Below, in pieces: positions 28,816-36,808 of a stretch of 43,788 nt of DNA. The number at the start of each line of letters is the position of its first letter. The first letter of the stretch is position 1. The notes below the pieces were generated by a model that worked only from the letters and a program-made list of their open reading frames with translations, searched no databases and had not been told where the DNA came from. The DNA comes from Actinomycetes bacterium (GTDB lineage Bacteria; Actinomycetota; Actinomycetes; Nanopelagicales; Nanopelagicaceae). The stretch lies in contig JANXZF010000074.1 in NCBI GenBank assembly GCA_025355665.1, forward strand, positions 1-43,788. Direction: 5' to 3'. The translations under genes were made by a program, and so were the position numbers.

Positions 28816-29481
28816 TTATAGGCCCTTTTGGCAGATCAAGTTGCGAAGCGAAATCGCTTGCGCGACTCCGGCTTTGGCTTGAGTTACCGAAGAGACGGTT
28901 GCAGCTCGCTGAGCCTGCATGGTGGTGACTGTCTTGCCAATCTTGCGAAGAGCAGCACTTGCCGCCGTATTGGACGCAATCGCTGAAGTAAGAGAACGGA
29001 TCGCCGTCGTGTAAGTCGAGATCGCGGTCTGGTACTGGGAAGGTTTTGGTTTTGCCAATAAGGCGGCCTTGGCCGCGGTGAAGTCAACCACCTTGCCCTG
29101 CCATGTCACGATCTTGGCATCTAGCGCGTCCGCTTGGGCGGCCGAGTCGATGACCTTCTGTTGCGCTGCGGCGATTTGCGCATCTAGAGCGGCCAATGTG
29201 GCAGGCATTCCAGCAACAAGGCTCACGTAAGAGGCGTTCAATTTCGTGTAGGTCGCATCTGAGTTTGTGCAATCACTGGAAACCCAGGTCAACTTCGTTT
29301 TGTTGACTATTGGGTTCTTGCTGCACTTGTATACAGTGCCATTCGCCTTGGTAGTCGCGTTCGCCTTCGGGCAAGTTACCCCGTTGCTTATTTTGGTAGC
29401 TGCGTTCGCGGGTGCGATCGATACTAGGGCTCCAGCTAGAACGAAGCCGAGAACGGATACGGCCATAACTTTGCGAAACAT
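28816..29481 (-). CDS. Secreted coiled-coil protein with an N-terminal cysteine module
   Basis: Unknown function. A signal peptide (MFRKVMAVSVLGFVLAG, cut after ANA near 23) is followed by a small module with four cysteines (VTCPKANATTKANGTVYKC, then SSDC and later a C-terminal Cys), a type I associate with secreted proteins of freshwater actinobacteria (recollection). Residues 55-215 are Ala/Gln/Thr/Lys-rich and should form long helices or a coiled coil. The ATG at 29481 is chosen because GGAGG lies 5 bases upstream; the upstream ATG at 29493 would overlap that site. A -10-like TAAGAT is at 29507-29512. The gene stands alone between the GGDEF and SDR genes on the same strand. Confidence 0.75.
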   Translation of the reverse strand: MFRKVMAVSVLGFVLAGALVSIAPANAATKISNGVTCPKANATTKANGTVYKCSKNPIVNKTKLTWVSSDCTNSDATYTKLNASYVSLVAGMPATLAALDAQIAAAQQKVIDSAAQADALDAKIVTWQGKVVDFTAAKAALLAKPKPSQYQTAISTYTTAIRSLTSAIASNTAASAALRKIGKTVTTMQAQRAATVSSVTQAKAGVAQAISLRNLICQKGL

Positions 29482-29588
29482 ATAAACCTCCATGGGATAT
29501 GGCTACATCTTAACCATTCCCGACGAAGAACTACCTCTTGGAAAGGGAAATAAGCATGAATTCACTGAGAATGCACAGAAAAATGGGT

Positions 29589-30365
29589 CTATTTGTGACG
29601 TTGTTTGACTCGGACATTCATACCAATTTTGCGAACTAGGGGTCGCGGGGCGAAGCGCGCAATCCATGTGAGGATCGTGTACTGCCAACCTGGAACAGAT
29701 ATCGCCTTGCCTGCCATCGCATCTGACCAACCTTGTGCGACGACGTGATCGGCATCCAGCCACATGAAATTTGGAAGTTTATCCATACGCATTTTGCCCC
29801 TCTGGTGGAATTCTGTATGCGTAAATCCAGGGCAGAGTGCAAGCACTTTCACGTTGGTCCCGCGAAGTTCGGTATGCATTGATTCGCTCAGAACGGTGAG
29901 GTATGACTTAGCCGCGCTGTAACTGCCACCAGTGATCCAACCAGCCACAGATGAGACGTTGATGATGATTCCCGAGTTACGTGCTTTCATCGCGGGGAGC
30001 ACAGAGTGCATTAGTTGCATTGGTGCCTTGACTAGAACGTCGAGCAATTGTTGTTCAACATCTATCTGGCTCTTGAAAAAACTTTCTCCGATTCCAAAAC
30101 CTGCATTGTTGATGAGGACCTCTATCGGTCGATTTGGATCTCCAACTCGATTCGAAACCGCCAGCAAGCCTTCACCGGTGGTTAGGTCAGCGCTCAGAAT
30201 TTCGCAATGGATACCAAACGCTTTCTCCAATTCGGCCGAAGTTATCGCTAAGCGAACCTCATTTCTTGCCACCAGAACCAAGTCGTAACCTTCTTTGGCC
30301 AGAAGGTGGGCAAACCGCGCCCCCATTCCAGCGCTTGCTCCCGTGATCAATGCGGTCTTGTTCAT
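29589..30365 (-). CDS. Short-chain dehydrogenase/reductase
   Basis: 258-residue classical SDR. Nucleotide-binding TGASAGMGARFA (residues 8-19), NNAGFG, catalytic Ser in NVSSVAGW and YSAAKSY (Tyr/Lys). The C-terminal CPGFTHTEFHQRG is typical of SDRs with a membrane-associated or lipid substrate. ATG overlaps the stop of the GMC oxidoreductase (4 bp), so the two should work on linked substrates, possibly sterols, hopanoids or other hydrophobic alcohols; the substrate is not determined. Confidence 0.9.
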   Translation of the reverse strand: MNKTALITGASAGMGARFAHLLAKEGYDLVLVARNEVRLAITSAELEKAFGIHCEILSADLTTGEGLLAVSNRVGDPNRPIEVLINNAGFGIGESFFKSQIDVEQQLLDVLVKAPMQLMHSVLPAMKARNSGIIINVSSVAGWITGGSYSAAKSYLTVLSESMHTELRGTNVKVLALCPGFTHTEFHQRGKMRMDKLPNFMWLDADHVVAQGWSDAMAGKAISVPGWQYTILTWIARFAPRPLVRKIGMNVRVKQRHK

Positions 30366-32038
30366 GAAATATAAAATAATCCCCCCGGGGCACCCTTTGG
30401 TACGACGGGGTAATTAGGCGCGATGGGCTTGATCCGACGGTACGCGTCACCCTGCTCGGGTCGTAATTCTTCTTCGCCTTTATTTGGCCACATGGATAGT
30501 GCACGCTCGGCCTGCGCCGTAATGGTGAGGGATGGGTTCACCCCTAAGTTTGCTGTGAGGGTTGAACCGTCCACGATGTGCAGTGTCGAATAATTCCAAA
30601 CACGGTGATAAGGATCGATGACGCCCTTCTCCGCTGAATCACTGATGATTGCGCCACCGACAAAGTGAGCAGTGAAGGGGGCATTGATGAGATCCCCGAG
30701 GTGTCCGCCCGCAATACCTTTGTATTTGTCGGCAATGAGGCGAGCGGCTTGGTTTGCAGCAGGTATCCACGTTGCATTTGGGTGGTCAGAACTGTTCTTT
30801 GAAGTCAGGTGCCAACCAAATACTCCGCGTTTGGGGCTAACTCGAATCCAGGAATCCACACTCTGCATGACCAGTGCGATCACGGTTCGTTGGCTCCATT
30901 TGCGAACGTTGAGCACTTTTGGAAGAAGAGAAGGATCCCTAGACACTTTCTGAAGCCATTGCTTGCGCCTGGCCTTCGATGAGCTTCCATCGGTCATAAC
31001 TGTCTGCAACAACCCCATGAAATTGCTGCCTTTTCCGTACCGTACCGGTTCGATGTGAGTGTGGTCATCCGGGAAGAACGAAGAGGTAATTGCAGATCCC
31101 TTGCTGAAATCAATATCGGTGTTCGGCATCGTTGCTCCAACAAGGGATTCGCTGTTGGTACGCGAGTAGTCGCCCAAAGAATCAGAGAGTTTCGGAAGAG
31201 TCTTGTCGTGCTTCATTCGGTGAAGGAGTTTTTGAGTGTTGAACGTGCCCGCTGCGATTACGACATCCTTAGCTGTGAAAGTCTCGCCATGTACGGCACG
31301 CGAACCGGTCTTCGTCGTTTCAATGATCCATTCTCCGCTTGAACCTTGCTCAATTTTCGTCACCGTCGTCAAGGGGAAAATCTTGGCTCCCACTTTTTCT
31401 GCAAGTCCAAGGTAATTTTTCGGCAAGGTATTTTTTGCGTTATGTCGGCAGCCAGTCATGCACGCGCCGCATTGGATGCAGCCGTTTCGGTCTGGTCCGA
31501 CTCCACCAAAATACGGATCGCTAACTTTCGCATCGGTTCCATCTCCAAAAAAGATTCCTAGCGGTGCCATCTGAAAAGTTTCACCAACACCCATCGCATT
31601 GGCCGCGTCTTTCATCGCCTGATCACTAGGGGAGAAGTAAGGATTTTGGGAAACCCCAAGCATTCGACGGGCAAGTTCGTAGAAGGGAGTTAGCTCGCTC
31701 TTCCAGTCAGTGATGTGCGACCAGAGCGGGTCACGGAAGTACTTCTCTCCTGGCTGGTAGAGGGTGTTCGCGTAAATTAGCGAGCCACCTCCGACGCCTG
31801 CTCCAGCCAAGACGATGGCATCTGGCAGATAGTGAATTCTTTGTAAGCCAAAGAGACCGAATTTAGGCATAAAGAGGAACTTGTTGAGCCGCCAAGAAGT
31901 TTTGGGAAAATCTGAGTCGGAAAATCTCTTCCCGGCTTCTAAAACGGCAACGCGATATCCTTTTTCGACCAGACGGAGCGCGGCAACAGAACCGCCAAAA
32001 CCAGAACCCACGATGACGACATCGAAGTCGCTGTTCAT
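30362..32038 (-). CDS. GMC-family flavin oxidoreductase, cholesterol-oxidase-like (ChoD type)
   Basis: 558-residue FAD enzyme oxidising an alcohol, often a sterol-like one. FAD-binding DVVIVGSGFGGSVAALRL at residues 5-22 and LAGAGVGGGSLIYAN near 77-91 are GMC hallmarks. GCIQCGACMTGCRHNAKNTL (about 185-204) carries the four-cysteine ferredoxin-like pattern found in the ChoD group, which may bind an iron-sulphur cluster. The end has HIVDGSTLTANLGVNPSLTITAQAERAL, the conserved GMC C-terminus. No signal peptide is seen. It is followed by an overlapping SDR gene. Known ChoD proteins are not all true cholesterol oxidases, so substrate is left open. Confidence 0.88.
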   Translation of the reverse strand: MNSDFDVVIVGSGFGGSVAALRLVEKGYRVAVLEAGKRFSDSDFPKTSWRLNKFLFMPKFGLFGLQRIHYLPDAIVLAGAGVGGGSLIYANTLYQPGEKYFRDPLWSHITDWKSELTPFYELARRMLGVSQNPYFSPSDQAMKDAANAMGVGETFQMAPLGIFFGDGTDAKVSDPYFGGVGPDRNGCIQCGACMTGCRHNAKNTLPKNYLGLAEKVGAKIFPLTTVTKIEQGSSGEWIIETTKTGSRAVHGETFTAKDVVIAAGTFNTQKLLHRMKHDKTLPKLSDSLGDYSRTNSESLVGATMPNTDIDFSKGSAITSSFFPDDHTHIEPVRYGKGSNFMGLLQTVMTDGSSSKARRKQWLQKVSRDPSLLPKVLNVRKWSQRTVIALVMQSVDSWIRVSPKRGVFGWHLTSKNSSDHPNATWIPAANQAARLIADKYKGIAGGHLGDLINAPFTAHFVGGAIISDSAEKGVIDPYHRVWNYSTLHIVDGSTLTANLGVNPSLTITAQAERALSMWPNKGEEELRPEQGDAYRRIKPIAPNYPVVPKGAPGGLFYIS

Positions 32039-32047
32039 GATCTTGGC

Positions 32048-33274
32048 TTAGATCTCTATGCCGCTTGTGTCTTCTTCACGGATTGTCCAACTAGTCCCAT
32101 AAGTCTCAAGAAGATCAAGAAATGGCTTTGGCTCAAACCATTCTGGGCCGTTAACTCCAGATGGCTCCCAAATTCCCTTATGAATTAGCTCCATTGCAAC
32201 TACTGGGTTTATAGCGGTCTGCCAGACGACGGCTTGGTCGCCGTACTCTTTCATCGACCACTCGTTGTCAACGACGTTGTAGATGTAGCAAGCGTGAGGC
32301 TGACCTTTCTTATCTAATCCCTTAACAAGTGCTCCCGCACAAGTCTTACCCTTCATGCGCGAGCCAAGTGTTGCGGGATCAGGAAGTGATGCTGCGAGCA
32401 AATCACGAGGAGAGACAGATACGCCTTGGACTTCAACATTTTCCTTGCGGTCCATGCCGAGCATATGAATCGTTTTTAGTGTGGTGATGAATTCAGCGCC
32501 AAGACCGTATTTGAAGTTGACCTTCTTGGCATCAACTTTTTGGGGAATCAGGACAACTTCCTCGTGCTCAACGTTGACGCACTCAACTGGTCCGATTCCT
32601 TCTGGGAAATCGAAGGTCTCGATCTCGCTGAAAGGCTCGGTCGTAAACCAACCACGACCGTCTTCCCATACAAGCGGTGGATTGAGACATTCTTCGATCG
32701 TCGTCCAAATAGAGAATGAAGGTGCGAAATCATGTCCTTCGACGGTGAGGTTTGATCCGTCCAGAACTGTGATCGAGTCAATGCGACTAAAGAGATGATC
32801 GGATGCATAGCGCGCAAACACATCGCTCATACCCGGTTCGATTCCCATTCCCACTAGTGCGTAGATGCCGCGCTCGCTCCAATTCCAGTCACGCGCGAAC
32901 TGCTCGTCGCCGAGTTTCACGCCCGTTTCGGTATTTGGATAATGAGGATGAGGCCTTGATAGCGACATGGCCATATCGATGTAGTTGGTGTTTTCAATTT
33001 CGCATGCCAAAAAGATCGGCATGACGAAACGTGGGTCGACCGCGTTGATTACAACATCGGGGTCCGCCCGCCGGATGAGTTCGCGGATATCTTCGAGCTC
33101 AGCAGCGTTTACTTGGGCGGCAGAAAAGCGAGCGTCTTTGACCCTCGCGACTGCCTCTTCGGCGCGCGACAACGTACGATCCGCGATCACCATAGAACTG
33201 ATAAATGGCCTACGAGAGGCGATATTTGCAATTGCCCTGCCAACGCCGCCTGCGCCTATGACGAGCGCTTTCAT
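32048..33274 (-). CDS. Saccharopine dehydrogenase family protein, carboxynorspermidine-dehydrogenase-like
   Basis: About 408 residues, NAD(P)H-dependent. Rossmann motif MKALVIGAGGVGRAIA at the N-terminus, DVVINAVDPRF, GMGIEPGMSDVFARYA, and a C-terminal saccharopine-dehydrogenase domain with YGLGAEFITTLKTIHMLGMD. Length and motifs fit carboxynorspermidine dehydrogenase (making carboxy(nor)spermidine from an aldehyde and a diamine) or Lys9-like enzymes. With the Hss-like enzyme 5 kb away a polyamine role is favoured. ATG 33274 follows AAAGG; ATG 33289 in the same frame would add five residues. It precedes the GMC gene by 9 bases on the same strand and may be its operon leader. Confidence 0.85.
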   Translation of the reverse strand: MKALVIGAGGVGRAIANIASRRPFISSMVIADRTLSRAEEAVARVKDARFSAAQVNAAELEDIRELIRRADPDVVINAVDPRFVMPIFLACEIENTNYIDMAMSLSRPHPHYPNTETGVKLGDEQFARDWNWSERGIYALVGMGIEPGMSDVFARYASDHLFSRIDSITVLDGSNLTVEGHDFAPSFSIWTTIEECLNPPLVWEDGRGWFTTEPFSEIETFDFPEGIGPVECVNVEHEEVVLIPQKVDAKKVNFKYGLGAEFITTLKTIHMLGMDRKENVEVQGVSVSPRDLLAASLPDPATLGSRMKGKTCAGALVKGLDKKGQPHACYIYNVVDNEWSMKEYGDQAVVWQTAINPVVAMELIHKGIWEPSGVNGPEWFEPKPFLDLLETYGTSWTIREEDTSGIEI

Positions 33275-33364
33275 TGAACGGCCTTTCATTCGTGTAGCTA
33301 TTAATGGTTATTAGGAGACCAATGCTAGCCAAAGCCCGTTAATCTGCCAATATTGCGCATGAAA

Positions 33365-33437
33365 GTCCTCGTAGCTCAGTGGATAGAGCAACCGCCTCCT
33401 AAGCGGTAGGTCGCCGGTCCGACTCCGGCCGAGGACA
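33365..33437 (+). tRNA. tRNA-Arg (anticodon CCT)
   Basis: Cloverleaf seen directly: acceptor GTCCTCG/CGAGGAC, D arm GCTC/GAGC, anticodon arm ACCGC-CTCCTAA-GCGGT with anticodon CCT, T arm GCCGG/CCGGC. Discriminator A at 33437; CCA is not encoded (ACTC follows). The T loop is TCCGACT, so position 55 is C rather than the nearly universal U. Confidence 0.93.
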
Positions 33438-33461
33438 CTCAGAATTTAATGGAGCAATTCG

Positions 33462-35564
33462 TTAATGGGTGAGAGTGAACCGTTTTAGTGCTTTTGGCGC
33501 CCACCAATTTCGCTCTCCAAAAAGTCGCATTAAGGCGGGCACTAAGAATGCACGAATCAATGTGGCGTCTACAAGAACGGCAAAGGCAACACCAACACCC
33601 ATTGCTTTAATAGTGGTGATGCCACTTGTGGCAAAGGCTGCGAAAACAACCGCGAGGAGTAATGCCGCTGCCGTGATAATGCGCGCTGATCTTTGCACAC
33701 CAGTGGCGACCGCGTCGATGTTTGATTTGCCTTGGTAATGCTCTTCACGAATTCGAGAAAGCAAAAAGATTTCGTAGTCCATCGATAGTCCAAACACAAC
33801 AACGGCTACGAGGATCGTGATTCCTGTATCGATGGTTCCTGTTGTCGTGAAATCGCCGACTAGCCATTTCATGTGGCCGTCTATGAAGATCCATGTGAGG
33901 ACTCCAATCGTCGCCACCAGAGAAAGGACATTAAGCAGTACCGCCTTAATTGGCAGGATAATTGATCCGGTGAAAACGAAGATCAGAATGAGAACGCTTA
34001 TTCCGATCCAACCAAGAGCCCACGGTAAAGTGTGTGAGATGCCGTCTTGAGTGTCCGTGTAATCAGCCGCCGCCCCACCGATTAATGTTCCAGTCGGAGA
34101 AGGTATTGCCCTGAGTGTATGTATGAGCGCCTGCGCCTGACTAGATCGCGATGGCATGGACTGCACAGCTGAAAGACGTAAATCACTTCCCTGCGACTGC
34201 GGTGGGTTCATATGGACAATTCCTGGAGTGGCCGAGATTGCCGCCGAATATTTAACGACTTCTGCTGCTTTGCTGACACCACCCGGGATGAGGATCTCAA
34301 TCGGACTACCTTCCTGACCAGGGAATCTGTCAGCAATCACTTGTGATGCAATTGCGGCGCGATCGGATTTGGGAAGAGCGCGCGCATCGACTTGGCCGAA
34401 AGCGACATTTGCTATGGGTGCTGCAAAAATCCCCAAAATGATCAATGAAACCAGCACTACTGGCACTGGTCGACGCATCACGAAGCGTGCTGTCGCAGCC
34501 CACCGGCCATCACTCTTTGGCACTATCGCACTTTTACGCACAACCCCTTTGTCGACCCTATGTCCGAGCATCGCCAAGATTGCAGGAAGCGGAATTAAGG
34601 CACCAGCCACGGCAAGTGCAACGACAGAGACTCCTGCGTAGCCAAAAGATTTGAGAAAACTCAATGGGAACATCATCATCGAACTGATAGTTACGAAGAC
34701 TGACAGTCCGGAGTAGAAAACAGTTTTTCCCGCCGTGGTCACCGTAGTGAAAACCGCATCTTCCACGGACTTGCCCGCATGGAGTTCTTCGCGGAAGCGA
34801 TTGACAATGAGAAGTGCATAATCGATACCGAGTCCAAGTCCCAATCCAGTAATCAAGTTCAAAGCGAAAATGCTAACGCTCGTGAAAAGTGTAAATAGAT
34901 AGATTAGGAAGAATGAGCCAAGGATGGCGCTGACTCCAACTACCAACGGCATCGCTGAGGCGACCAATGCGCCGAATACGAAAGCCAACAAAATGAAAGT
35001 CAAAGGTATGGAAATCGTCTCAGCTAAAGCAAGGTCCTTTGATATTTTGGTGTTGATGGCGTGGGCTATGACTCCAGCGCCGCTGGCATACACGTGGAGA
35101 GATTCAAATTTTCCATCGAATCTATTCTGGATTATTTTTCCAATATCGCTAACAGCTCCGAAATTGGTATTGGTTGTGTAGACGAATATGAAGGCTGCTC
35201 TGTTATCACTTGACTTGAGAGTGGGTACGCCTCCGGTTGACCAGAACGAAAGGGTTTGCCCTACGCCCGGAACGGCTCTGACCGCTGCCTCGAGTCGGGT
35301 GGCAGAGGCCGCCACCGATGGATCGCTGACTTTTGAGGAGCCTGCATCTACGACGAGAACGATGCCCGGGTCTTTCACATGGAAATGCGTCGTTAGGAAA
35401 TTGGCCGCTCTGGCCGATTCGCTCTTGGGGTCGGAGTACCCGCCGCTATCTAGCTTACTAAAGGCCAAGGAGCCGATTCCTCCTGCCGCGAAGACAACGA
35501 GTAGGAAGATTATGAGCGTGGATTTGCGGCGATGAATGACCGCGCGGGCAAGTGCGTTAAACAC
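33462..35564 (-). CDS. MMPL/RND-superfamily membrane transporter
   Basis: About 700 residues, proton-driven exporter of lipids, drugs or other hydrophobic compounds. The order of one helix, a large extracytoplasmic loop, a bundle of five helices, then repeated, is typical of MMPL: LITGLGLGLGIDYALLIVNRFREEL and VVVFGLSMDYEIFLLSRIREE are the paired MMPL signatures with the acidic residues of the proton path. GTG 35564 is preferred because GGAG lies 7-11 bases upstream; TTG 35576 is the alternative. It diverges from a tetR gene that probably represses it, sharing an 80-base control region with an inverted repeat. Confidence 0.92.
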   Translation of the reverse strand: MFNALARAVIHRRKSTLIIFLLVVFAAGGIGSLAFSKLDSGGYSDPKSESARAANFLTTHFHVKDPGIVLVVDAGSSKVSDPSVAASATRLEAAVRAVPGVGQTLSFWSTGGVPTLKSSDNRAAFIFVYTTNTNFGAVSDIGKIIQNRFDGKFESLHVYASGAGVIAHAINTKISKDLALAETISIPLTFILLAFVFGALVASAMPLVVGVSAILGSFFLIYLFTLFTSVSIFALNLITGLGLGLGIDYALLIVNRFREELHAGKSVEDAVFTTVTTAGKTVFYSGLSVFVTISSMMMFPLSFLKSFGYAGVSVVALAVAGALIPLPAILAMLGHRVDKGVVRKSAIVPKSDGRWAATARFVMRRPVPVVLVSLIILGIFAAPIANVAFGQVDARALPKSDRAAIASQVIADRFPGQEGSPIEILIPGGVSKAAEVVKYSAAISATPGIVHMNPPQSQGSDLRLSAVQSMPSRSSQAQALIHTLRAIPSPTGTLIGGAAADYTDTQDGISHTLPWALGWIGISVLILIFVFTGSIILPIKAVLLNVLSLVATIGVLTWIFIDGHMKWLVGDFTTTGTIDTGITILVAVVVFGLSMDYEIFLLSRIREEHYQGKSNIDAVATGVQRSARIITAAALLLAVVFAAFATSGITTIKAMGVGVAFAVLVDATLIRAFLVPALMRLFGERNWWAPKALKRFTLTH

Positions 35565-35575
35565 GAATATCTCCA

Positions 35576-35638
35576 AATCTGAACGATGTGCAGATTATTG
35601 TCCGAAGAATTGAACATTGTCAAGATTAGCGAGATGAT
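35576..35638. promoter_or_regulatory. Divergent MMPL/tetR control region with inverted repeat
   Basis: AATCTG (35576-35581), nine bases, CAGATT (35591-35596) forms an inverted repeat of TetR-operator size just upstream of the MMPL start. For tetR, TTGAAC (35610-35615), a 17-base spacer and GATGAT (35633-35638) form a promoter whose start of transcription would coincide with ATG 35645. A second repeat, TTGA-N6-TCAA (35610-35623), overlaps its -35. Operator assignment is inferred. Confidence 0.5.
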
Positions 35639-35644
35639 TCCTTC

Positions 35645-36259
35645 ATGTCATTGCTTAAGCCCCGTGGGACTTATCACCACGGCAACCTCGAGGAAGCCTT
35701 GATTGGTGCTGCCACGCAAATGGTTCGCACAAATGGTGCTGAACATTTGTCGCTTCGCGCCGTTGCAGCCGAAGTGGGTGTTAGCCCTAGCGCCGCCTAT
35801 CACTATTACCCGGACAAGGATTCTCTGATCGCTGGCGTAGGAAAAGAACTCTTCGAGCGCTTGGCAGATTTGCAGGAAGCGGCCTCATCCAAATTTCCTA
35901 GCAAGAACGCCAAGGGTGCACGCGCACGTTTTCGCGCACTTGGCATGGGCTATTTTGAATGGGCAGTGAGCGAACCGAATCTATTTCGCCTGATGTTCGG
36001 CGGCTATTGCTCCATAGATTTTGCTGATGCACAGTTCAAGCGACAAGAAACGAGGGCATGGAATCTTCTCTGTTCATGCCTAGATGATCTTGAGAAGTAC
36101 GGCGCGATAGACCCAAAGATTCGCCCGTACGGTGAATTACTGGCGTGGTCAACTGTTCATGGAGCATCGGCATTGATTATTGAGGGCCATCTCCCGAAGG
36201 ATTCATTTAGTGCGGTCCTGGATGGGCTCGAATTAATGATGGGGATTAGACAACGATGA
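35645..36259 (+). CDS. TetR family transcriptional regulator
   Basis: 204-residue repressor. Residues 8-60 hold the TetR helix-turn-helix: GNLEEALIGAA, then LSLRAVAAEVGVSPSAAYHYYPDKDSLIAGV with the typical YHYYPDKD recognition end. The C-terminal part has the TetR_C/WHG-like pattern (RARFRALGMGYFEWAVSEPNLFRLMFGG). It faces the MMPL exporter gene and likely controls it and itself. The transcript seems leaderless: promoter -10 at the right spacing and no Shine-Dalgarno sequence. Stop codon overlaps the next small gene as ATGA. Confidence 0.92.
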   Translation: MSLLKPRGTYHHGNLEEALIGAATQMVRTNGAEHLSLRAVAAEVGVSPSAAYHYYPDKDSLIAGVGKELFERLADLQEAASSKFPSKNAKGARARFRALGMGYFEWAVSEPNLFRLMFGGYCSIDFADAQFKRQETRAWNLLCSCLDDLEKYGAIDPKIRPYGELLAWSTVHGASALIIEGHLPKDSFSAVLDGLELMMGIRQR

Positions 36260-36375
36260 GCGAAATTTGGCCTAAGACTACATCAGATGAACGCGATCCT
36301 CGGGATGATCAAGAAGAGGAAGCCAAGCGCCAGGAAGAAATTCAATCGGATAAACCGCCTCACCACGACGAATGA
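36256..36375 (+). CDS. 39-aa acidic small protein, translationally coupled to tetR
   Basis: ATG 36256 overlaps the tetR TGA (ATGA) and the frame runs to TGA at 36373-36375. The product starts MSEIWPKTTSDERD, has a highly charged Asp/Glu/Gln/Lys middle and ends DKPPHHDE. From memory, many actinobacteria carry unannotated small acidic proteins that begin with a WP-T-D pattern and end with RPPHW or a similar sequence; this one fits. No helix-spanning or signal segment. It ends one base before the convergent FmdB stop, filling the gap completely, which supports a real gene. Function unknown. Confidence 0.65.
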   Translation: MSEIWPKTTSDERDPRDDQEEEAKRQEEIQSDKPPHHDE

Positions 36376-36376
36376 C

Positions 36377-36691
36377 CTAGTCAGACGACTTTGGAGCCGC
36401 AGTGCTTTCAGTAGTCGCTGGTTTACTAGTGCTCTCTGTTTTAGCATCGGTATTACTGCCTGTACCGGCGCCGTCTTTGCTGGCGTTCGAAATCGGATTA
36501 GCAGGTTTTGATTCGCTTTTTGAGTCAGTCTTGTAAAAACCGGAACCTTTGAATACGACACCAACGGCCGAATAGACCTTTCTCAATTTCCCGTTACATT
36601 CCGGGCAGTGAGTTAGCGAGGTTTCGCTAAAAGCTTGAAAGATCTCAAATTCGTGGTGACAGACACTGCATGCGTATTGATATGTGGGCAC
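36377..36691 (-). CDS. FmdB family zinc ribbon protein
   Basis: 104 residues. MPTYQYACSVCHHEFEIFQ and LTHCPECNGKLRKVY give the CxxC...CxxC zinc ribbon of the FmdB family (regulatory protein of unknown biochemical role), followed by VFKGSGFYKTD, the family's conserved end. Residues 60-104 form a low-complexity Ser/Lys/Thr/Ala tail. GTG 36691 has AAGGA upstream. Confidence 0.9.
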   Translation of the reverse strand: MPTYQYACSVCHHEFEIFQAFSETSLTHCPECNGKLRKVYSAVGVVFKGSGFYKTDSKSESKPANPISNASKDGAGTGSNTDAKTESTSKPATTESTAAPKSSD

Positions 36692-36808
36692 TTAGCATCC
36701 TTCCGTTCTCACCAATTGGGCATTCAAGCCGTGCTCTCTGCGCGGGGCAGTAGAACGAAGTGTAAAGAAGTGAGACCATAGAGGCGAATTGCCGATGCTG
36801 GGGGGATC

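Noticed and set aside
29555-29638. 27-residue plus-strand frame between the SDR and secreted-protein genes
   Set aside because: Overlaps the SDR 3' end on the opposite strand, has no good ribosome site spacing and no protein-like pattern.
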